Of a stretch of DNA of 64,000 nt, positions 56,813-64,000 are shown piece after piece. Both the position numbers and the translations under genes were made by a program. This DNA is from Trametes villosa (lineage: Eukaryota > Basidiomycota > Agaricomycetes > Polyporales > Polyporaceae), in the NCBI GenBank assembly GCA_002964805.2, contig PUDQ02000034.1, positions 372,001 through 436,000 of the forward strand, written 5' to 3'. Under the pieces are notes generated by a model, which worked only from the letters and a program-made list of their open reading frames with translations, ran no database searches and had not been told where the DNA came from. Numbering within the stretch: the first letter of the stretch is position 1; every line of letters begins with the position of its first letter.

Positions 56813-57374
56813 ATGGCTGTAAGCATGTCTACTACCATGCTCAGCAAGTGGTTGCTGATTAAAGGGTCGAATAGTCTGGCTTTGGCTACCACGGAGGTAC
56901 GGTTGCACGGGTTGAACCGGTGGGACTTGCAGCATGAACGGATTCTTGCAGGTGTCTCCCGCTGCTTCGCGTACTGGCAGGAGTTCTCCAAGGTGCGTAA
57001 TAAATTAAATATCTCACGAACTTGAATGGCTCACAGGTCTTGTCACGTAGTGCTACGCGCAGACGGACGTGCCTAGCAAGTGCTCCGCGCAGGTCGAGGA
57101 TTACCTGGAGTGCCTCCACCACACCAAGGAGGTGCGTACAACCCCGCTTCTCCCTCGAATCTCCTCCCACAAGCGGTCACTGCTCTAACGTGTCCTGATA
57201 CCAACCCACATTCCCTACCCTCAGATTGCCCGCGCGAAGGCTGTCAAGGCCGAGTTCATCCGGAAGGCGGAGCACCAGGCGCACGAAGGGCGCAAGGCCG
57301 CCGACATCCTTGCCGACGGTGTCATCGTTGGTGTCGGGCTTATATCCCGCGGAGAAGCCGCGCATTCGAAGTAG
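56813..57374 (+). CDS. NDUFS5: NADH dehydrogenase (complex I) subunit NDUFS5-like
   Basis: Five exons: 56813-56818, 56875-56896, 56952-56992, 57051-57131, 57225-57374 (99 aa). Exon 1 is only ATGGCT. The protein begins MASGFGYHGGVSRCFAYWQE, typical of the 15-kDa complex I subunit, and has CHCH-type cysteines (RCF at the start, CYAQTDVPSKC, then YLECLHH) expected to form disulfides in the mitochondrial intermembrane space after Mia40-dependent import. A charged helix follows (IARAKAVKAEFIRKAEHQ). The 3' half (exons 4-5) is duplicated at 59525-59844. The gene ends 169 bases from the convergent F-box H stop. Confidence 0.9.
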
Positions 57375-59460
57375 AGCCCTCGCAATGCATCCTGCTTTCG
57401 CTTGATCCAGACCAACGAGCGCCTGCCATTACCTCGAACGCTTGTCTGGCTCGATATGACAGTACGACCCCGATCGCCTCGGATGCTCACTACAAAATCG
57501 CAGCCACAAGCAGAACCTCGGTACGTGTATTTGAACGAGTCCGTCACCTCTGTTCCCTTCCCAGCTCGGATGCATGGCCGTGCTCTCGGCCCCATTTCTT
57601 CTCCTGCTCGCGCACACGCAAGAAGTCCGCGTAGAAACCGTGCACATACCCCCAAAATCCCTCCCGCGGCATTTTCAGCCGGGGGCACACCACGGAGAGA
57701 AACGCGGCGACCGCCATCGGATCCCATCCCACGGAACCGTTCGTGTGGAACCGCTGCAGCGCAGACTCCTGTGGCTGATGTTGGGGGGTCCGCCGTTCGT
57801 CGAGCTCTGGCACGAAGCGCATGTCGAAGGCAAGGCCTAGAGACTCCAGCCGAAGGCACCGGCGGACGAGTGCGGCGAGACCGACGAGGGTTGCTTTGGG
57901 AAAGTTGGCGTCTCCAGGACGAAGGATCCCGAGCCATTGGTCGTACCCGTCCTCCCCATAGTCTGCAGGCCCATCGTTGACGCATGGTAAGTCAAAGGAG
58001 ATGGTCTCGATGTCGGGCCACGCGCGCGCCATCGCGTCCAAGGTGGTGTCGTCGACGATTATCTGGTGCGCGCCCGTTACGGTGAGATTGCGAAGCGCGC
58101 CTCTGAGGCCAGTCAAGGGGACAACACTCAGCGGTTCGTATGCTCGCGTGTCGTCGGTATCGCTTGGCGATGAGATCCTGATGCTCTGTAGGGACTTGCC
58201 GCAGGGGAGGCCGCCAATTGCCGCGCAGAGGCCCTCGAAGATGACGCTATCAGGCTGGACGCGGTGTATGTCGCGGACGTCTATATCGATGCACAGCGTT
58301 TGCAGGTGGGCACAAGTCAATGTGTTCAGGAATGTCGCGCACCACTCAAAAGCAGTGTCGAACAGGGTGAGCTCCGTGAGCGCGGGGAAGAACAGGGCGC
58401 GCCTCCCATGCGGCAAGGCGTCCCACTCGTAATCCGCCGGTTCCACGTACAGGAGCATTTCCCGGAGCTTTGGCAGGGAGCCTAGGGCGACGAGCGCGGC
58501 AGGACCGACGTCCACGTAGCCGATAAAAGAGACGAGGTGGACGAATGTCGCAAGCTCAGGACAAGAAAGCAAGGCGCGCTCCGGATGCCCGCTAAGCTGC
58601 AGGCGTTCCACGAGGGGCGACGCGTAGGACAGCTGTTTGATGGCTTCCGTTGGGCGGCCAAGATGCACCCTGCACAGTTCAACGGCTCGCAGGTTGGGCC
58701 CGAAGAGGATGTCTGCCGGATAGAAGAAGCGCCGACCGGGCACAAGGTCCTCGACGAACCACGGCGCTTCCATGTGGAAGAGACTGCGCAGGTTCGGGAA
58801 CAGCGGCCTGGGTGCATAGCGGGCGAGCACTTCCCAGACCTCGGTAGAAACGTAGTGCCAACAATCCCAACAGCGGACGTGTAAGTCGGGAGCATTGCCG
58901 ATATCCCTGACTCGGATGGCGTACGTGGAAAAGCGTTGGAAGTCTTGGGGTGTTGGGTCTCGCAGGAAGATCTATCTCGCCGGCGGTAAGTGCCTACGCT
59001 TCCCCTTCGTCAAATGAGTCTCACCCACCGCTATCTGTGTCTCATACTTGGCTTCGTCTGCAAAGCCCGGATCTGGCAGGAATGTGATAAGGTCCGTCGG
59101 GAGCGTGTAGAGCAGGGGGCCGAGATCTTCTAAACTGCACCAGAGCACATCGAGGGCACATCGGCTGAGAGAGCGACAGGACAGTGCCAAAGAGACCAAG
59201 GGATGGCCAGGATGGTGAGCGCCCAAGTTAAACTGGAGAATGAGGAGGTTCCGACATATACGCAGGAGTAACTCCCGGGGCAGTGCAAGGATTGTCAGCC
59301 TTGTGGCTGAGTTGTGCATGTGAGGGAGGGCGTGTATGGGGAACGAGTAGACCAGGGGAAAGCTGGATGCGAGCACGTTGAGGGGTGTAATGCAAGGCTC
59401 GGGCGCGCCAACGACTAAGCCGAACAAGATGCATCGAGTAGCAGCTGGCCTACAAGTAGT
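57051..59460. repeat. Segmental duplication, unit 1 (NDUFS5 3' half + F-box H)
   Basis: NDUFS5 exons 4-5, the short convergent spacer, all of F-box H and its 5' flank (gccgaacaagatgcatcgag near 59411) recur in the same order and orientation at 59525-61990. The left break lies inside NDUFS5 intron 3. Edges are approximate. Confidence 0.8.
57544..59319 (-). CDS. F-box / leucine-rich protein H
   Basis: Exons 59029-59319 and 57544-58971 (572 aa); phase-0 intron 58972-59028 (GTGGGT...GATAG). F-box: LTILALPRELLLRICRNLLI, then LVSLALSCRSLSRCALDVLW. Exon 2 opens IFLRDPTPQDFQRFSTYAIR, then leucine-rich segments (LPKLREMLLYVEPADYEWD, LFFPALTELTLFD). Forms a third subgroup with I and J. The start is set at MHNSATRLT; the frame stays open upstream to 59427 (MFGLVVG), but that part has no F-box counterpart. 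Duplicated as gene I. Confidence 0.84.
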
Positions 59461-59524
59461 ATCTCATGCTCTAACTTGGCCTTCCTCGTACTAATCTCGA
59501 TGGCCCACAGTTTCTGCCGCGTAG

Positions 59525-59844
59525 TGCTTCGCCCAGACGGATCTGTCCCCTAGCGAGTGCTCGGCGCGGGTCGAGGATTACCTGGAGTGCCTCCACCACA
59601 CCATGGAGGTGCGGACAATCACCTCGCCCTTGAATGCTTCTTGACAAACGGTCACTCTCTATCGCGTTCTCTTATCCCCGTCCTCCGCTCCCAGATTGTT
59701 CGCGCAAAGGCAGTCAAGGCTAATCTCATCCGGAAGGTGGATCACCAGGCGCGCGAAGGGCGCAAGGCCGCCGACATCCTCACCGGAGGTGCCATCGTTG
59801 GTTCTGCGCTTATATCCCGCGGAGAAGCCGCGCATTCGAAGTAG
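59525..59844 (+). pseudogene. NDUFS5 3' fragment (exons 4-5 only)
   Basis: 59525-59608 and 59695-59844 copy NDUFS5 exons 4 and 5, with the intron between them and the end GEAAHSK then TAG. Exon 4 copy is three bases longer (84 against 81; CFAQTDLSPSEC for CYAQTDVPSKC) and exon 5 has the same 150 bases and an open frame. Exons 1-3, the start codon and the bidirectional promoter are missing, so no functional protein is expected. It sits where F-box I was duplicated, evidently carried along with it. Confidence 0.88.
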
Positions 59845-60045
59845 ACCACCTGCAATGCATCCTGCTTTTGCTTGACCTAGGCCAACGGCTGTTTACTGTT
59901 GCCTCCGAACACTCGTACCGACGACCCAATCGACATTCCGATGCTCCTCCCCTTTCACCAGTTTCACGTATATGCCCGCGTACATTTCTCGTAGCACAAA
60001 CTCGCTGAATTGAAACCCAAAGGTGCGTGTAATAATGGCAGTCCA

Positions 60046-61848
60046 TCACCTTCGTCCCCTTTCCGCTCCAAACTTGTCCCATCGGTCTCGAGCCCACTTC
60101 TCCTCCTCTTCGCGAACTGCTAAGAATCTCGAGTAGGACAATCGATCCGCGGCCTCCCAATTATCCTCCCTCCACATTTCTAGCCTCGGGCACACCACGG
60201 ACAGGAATGCAGCAACGCCCACCGGGTCCCGAACTACAGAACCTTTCGCCGAGAACCTATGCAGCATGGGCCCTCGCGGTATGAGGTGCAAGGTCTGTCG
60301 CCCGCCAAGTTCCGGGACGGTGCGCATGTCGAAAGCAAGGGTGAGGTCCATCAAGCGTGGGCACTCGCGGAGGAGAGCCGCCAGGCCAGCCAGCGTCGCC
60401 CGAGGAAAGTTGGCGTCTCCTGGACGAAGGAGCCCGGGCCACCGTTTGCGGCCCTCCGCCCAGTCGTCTGCAGAACCGTCCTGGACCCATGGCAAGCAGA
60501 AGGATATGACCTCGATTTCAGGCCACGCGCGCGCCATCGCGTCCAAGGTGGTGTCGTCGACGATGACCTGGTGCGCGCACGCTACGGTGAGAAGGCGAAG
60601 CGTGCCCTTTAGGTCGGTTAAGGGTGCGAGATTTCGCGGCTGGTATGCTGCTCGGGCGTCGTCGGTACTGTCTGGCGACAAGATCCTGATCTCCCTTAGG
60701 GTCTTGCCGCAGGGCAGACCGCCAATCGCAGCGCAGAGGGCTTCGAATATGACACCATCGGGAAGGGCGCGGTGCACGTCGTCGTCGTCTACTTCGACCT
60801 GGAGCTTTTGGAGGTAGGTGCAAGATACCGTGTTCAACAATGTTGCGCACCACTCAAATGCAGTGTCGAACAGGGTGAGCTTCGTGAGCGCGGGGAAGAA
60901 CGCGGAACGCCTCTCATGCGACAAGGCGTCCCAGGCGTACTCAGCAGGCTCCACGTGCAAGACCACCTCCTGGAGCTTGGGTAAGGATCCTAGGCCTGCG
61001 AGCGCGTCGGGACCGACGCTGATGAACCACCCCGTATAGGAGACGAGATGGACGAATGTTCGAAGCTCGCGAGAAGAAAGCGAAGCGTTCTCTGAATGCT
61101 CGCTGATCTGCAGGCGTTCCAAGAGCGGCGACGCGTAGGACAGCTGCTTGACGGCTTCCGTGGGGCGTTGAGGCCACATGCCCTTCAGTTCGACGGTTCG
61201 CAGGTTGGGACCGAAGAGGATGTCTGCCGGACGGAAGAAGCGGCGCCGACCAGGGACACGGTGTGCAGCCGGGAGCCACGGCGTTTCCTGGTGAATGAGG
61301 CTGCGGAGATTCGGGAACAACGGGCTGAGTGCGTGGCGGGCAAGCGCATCCCAGACCTCGGTGGAAACGTAGTACCAAAAATCCCCACAGCGGGGGTATA
61401 TGTCGGGAGCATTGCCGATATCCCTGACTCGGATGGCGTACGTGGAAAAGCGTAGGAAGTCTTGCGGCATCGGGTCTCGCATGAAGATCTGTATCGCTAT
61501 GAGTAAGTGTCTACGCTTCCTCTTCGTTCAATAAACCTCACACACCGTTGTGTGCGTCTCATATCTGATATCCTCTGTGAAGCCCGGGTCCGGTAGGAAT
61601 TTGACCAGGTCCGTTGGAAGGGTGAAGAGCAGGGGGTAAAGAGATTCCAAGCTGCACCAGAGCACGTCGAGTGCACATCGACTGAGAGAGCGACAGGACA
61701 GGGCCAAAGAGACCAGGGGGTGGGTTGGATCGTAAGCGCCGTAGTCCGGCTTGAGTCCGAGGAGATTGCGACATATGCGCAGGAGCGACTCCCGTGGTAG
61801 CGCAAGGATTGTCAGCCTCGTCGCTGATTTGTGAGGGAGGGCGTGCAT
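60046..61848 (-). CDS. F-box / leucine-rich protein I
   Basis: Exons 61546-61848 and 60046-61488 (581 aa); phase-0 intron 61489-61545, the same 57-base length as in H. Start MHALPHKSATRLT; F-box LTILALPRESLLRICRNLLG, then LVSLALSCRSLSRCALDVLW. Exon 2 opens IFMRDPMPQDFLRFSTYAIR and stays close to H throughout (LFFPAL against AFFPAL, LTLFDTAFEWCATLLNTVSC). Clear recent duplicate of H. Differences concentrate in the leucine-rich half. Confidence 0.86.
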
Positions 61849-62066
61849 GGAGAACGAGTAGGCGAGGGGAAGGCTGGATGCGAGCACGTCGAGGGGTACA
61901 TTGCTACGCTCCCGCGCCTAGGACTACTCGGCTCAGCGACTCAGCCGAACAAGATGTATCGAGTAGTATCTGGTACACAAGTAGTATGCCGATGCGTACC
62001 GGTGCGATCTATGAGTGAGCATATTTTGGCCGTTCTCATCGTGGGTTTTACATCCGGGCTGAGAGG

Positions 62067-63852
62067 CTACCGTGACCGATTTCCGTCTTTCGTAATACGA
62101 TGTGCCGCCCATCTCCTCTCCTGCTCTCGTATGCCCAGGAACCTCTCATAATACCAATGCAGGTACCCCCAATACGTATCCTTGCCCAAGGGTTCCGTAA
62201 TCCCCGGACACACCAGGACCAGGAACGCAGCCACGCCCACTATGTCGTAGAACACGGAGCCGCTCGCATGCAGGCACTTCAGCGCCGATTCCTGTAGTGG
62301 TGGGGGAAAGCGCGGCGTCTCCATGGATCCCAGCTTGGGGACGATGCGCATGTCCAGAGGAAGAGTAAGGTCCGTAAGGTAGGGACACCGGCGTACGAGG
62401 GAGGCCAGACCGGCAAGGGTCGCACAGGGGAAGTGATTGAGCCACTGTGGACGCGGAGGACCGGGCAGCCAACAGTCGTAGTCGTTGGGATCGCGCGGGA
62501 TACGGAGGGTCCGGAGTTCAGGCCATGCCCGCGACATGATGTCCAGTGTTGGGTCGTCGATGATGACCTGACATGCCGCCCAAACGAAGAGATGGCGGAG
62601 CGTGCCCTTCAAGCGGGCGAGGGGGGCGATATGCTGCGGCTCGTATACTGCCCTAGTCCGGTCGGCACCCCATGGGCAGGTGATGTCGACTGTGTCGATA
62701 GCGTGGCCACATGGAAGGCTGCCGATCGCAGCACAGAGCGCCTCGAATTGCGTACCGTTGGGTGTGGAGGAGAGCCGACTCGGATGCCAGTCGTAAAACC
62801 GGATGGTGAGTGTGCGGAGGGAGGCGGACGTCACTGTGCGCAGGAACGCCGTGCACCACTCGAACGCGATGTTGGATAGGACGAGTTCCGTAAGCGCGGG
62901 AAAAAACCAGGCGTGCCTCCCATGCTGCAAGGAGTCCCATGCGTAGTCGTCTGGGTCGACGTGCAAAATCAGCTCCCTGAGGTTCGGCAAAGAGCCCAGG
63001 GCCACGAGCGCGTCCGGTCCGACGGTGATAGTCCACGCTTCGAAGTAGACCAGATGGACGAATGCACGAAACTCCGGACATGACAGAGACGCGAGCTCGG
63101 TCGGAGGGCCGATCCTCCCTTCCAGACGCAGTCGCGATACCAGCGGGGACGCTTCGGAAAGGCTCTTGATGACGTCGGTGGGGCGGTCGGGGTGCATCCA
63201 CAATCCGTACAGCGTTACAAACCGCAGCTGGGGTCCGAAGAGGATTTCCGCCGGAAGGAATGGCCTGGGGCCGGGCACAAGCTCCTCGTCGAGATGGGAC
63301 CATTCCGAGTGCTCGAGGCGCTGCGTATGCAGGAGAAGCGGTCTTGGCGCGTGACGGAGTATCTCCCAGACCTCGGTGGGCACTATATGTCGACGACTCC
63401 AGAACACCTCCGCATGCCGATGACGATAGGTCTCATAGCCGAAGTTCTTAACGAGGGCGCAGTAGTATGCGAGGCGCGAGAAGTCCTGTGAAACTGGGTC
63501 TCGCTTCATGACCTAGTTATGTTTGGGATTTGGCTCAGTACTACCCCTGCGAGGAAAGAACGACTTGGACACGCACCGCTACGCGCTGCACAAAAGGACA
63601 TTCATCTTCCGGGTCTGGGGCCGAGACGAAGGTGCACAGGTCCCTGGGAAGCGTGTAGAACAGCGCCCAGGGATATTCAAGCGTCTGCCAGAGAACATCG
63701 AGGGCGTGGTTACTGAGGGAGCGACATGAGAGTGCCAGGGAGACGAGAGCGTGGGGGCCCTTGAACGGGTAAGGCTGCCTTGTGACCAACAGTTGTCGAC
63801 AGATGCGTAGAAGTATATCTAAGGGCAGTGCAAGAATTGGAGACTGGCTCAT
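62067..63852 (-). CDS. F-box / leucine-rich protein J
   Basis: Exons 63577-63852 and 62067-63512 (573 aa); phase-0 intron 63513-63576 (GTGCGT...ACTAG). F-box: PILALPLDILLRICRQLLVT, then LVSLALSCRSLSNHALDVLW. Exon 2 opens VMKRDPVSQDFSRLAYYCAL, then HAPRPLLLHTQRLEHSEW and ILFGPQLRFVTLYGLW, with the H/I-type repeat LPNLRELILHVDPDDYAWD. Same subgroup as H and I but clearly older; no NDUFS5 fragment lies next to it. Start at MSQSP by alignment; the frame is open upstream to 63933. Confidence 0.84.
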
Positions 63853-64000
63853 CGCGAGCTGTAGCGCGAGGTCGTCTGTGCGATAGCAGGAGGCAAGCTC
63901 GAGCTGGATGCCAGCGCATGCGGCGCCGGTCATGGCGCCTAGGATCCTGTATCTGCAGGGGACTTGCCATAAACGAAAGGTTCCCTAAAGCTCTAGTTAC

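Larger units (their letters stand above)
59525..61990. repeat. Segmental duplication, unit 2 (NDUFS5 fragment + F-box I)
   Basis: Counterpart of the unit at 57051-59460. The 5' flank match gccgaacaagatgtatcgag lies near 61941. Both coding parts keep order and convergent orientation. Confidence 0.8.

Noticed and set aside
59557..59844. 95-codon plus-strand frame starting inside the NDUFS5 fragment
   Set aside because: The frame reads exon 4 in the wrong phase and runs through the intron; the real relation is the truncated NDUFS5 copy.
1..64000. CRISPR arrays, bacterial operon signals, rRNA genes
   Set aside because: The window is eukaryotic nuclear DNA with spliced genes; no such arrays or rRNA seen. 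No tRNA could be recognised by eye, but a covariance search would be needed to exclude one.

Overview
The window is nuclear DNA of a basidiomycete, most likely an Agaricomycete wood-decay fungus. Genes are split by many short GT-AG introns of about 45-90 bases, DNA is GC-rich, and the gene content fits: an AA9 polysaccharide monooxygenase, tandem cytochrome P450s, a GPI-anchored Ser/Thr/Gly-rich surface protein, and large families of F-box, SET-domain and APH-like kinase genes. Gene models were built by joining open frames at splice sites so that phase is kept and paralogues agree; no tool was run. Every exon set listed as a CDS sums to a multiple of three unless stated.

Layout. 1-5.1 kb: three head-to-tail F-box genes (A cut by the left edge, B, C). 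5.6-14.1 kb: three paralogous short Zn2Cys6 proteins with the zinc cluster inside the chain rather than at the N terminus, separated by gene-poor, repeat-bearing DNA. 15.4-16.2 kb: the p24 cargo receptor ERV25. 16.6-26.1 kb: four more F-box genes (D-G). 27.2-34.2 kb: three SET-domain paralogues around a D-galactonate dehydratase-like gene, plus a doubtful small gene. 34.3-36.8 kb: two APH-fold kinase paralogues. 37.0-38.8 kb: a PWI/RS-domain splicing co-activator like SRm160. 39.6-41.0 kb: the AA9 monooxygenase. 41.9-47.0 kb: two P450s with identical exon structure. 47.5-49.6 kb: a GPI-anchored secreted glycoprotein. 50.7-53.2 kb: an OPT transporter. 55.4-57.4 kb: GET5-like and NDUFS5 as a divergent pair. 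57.5-63.9 kb: three more F-box genes (H-J), with a broken NDUFS5 fragment between H and I.

Conserved housekeeping genes (ERV25, SRm160-like, GET5, NDUFS5) sit as islands among expanding families. All ten F-box genes lie on the minus strand and nine of them show the same phase-0 intron after the F-box, so they arose by repeated tandem duplication. The H/I duplication carried the 3' half of NDUFS5 with it. The most unusual items are the F-box array as a possible ubiquitin-ligase adaptor arsenal, the Zn2Cys6 trio whose zinc cluster starts exactly at an exon boundary, and SET paralogues that have lost the active-site histidine.
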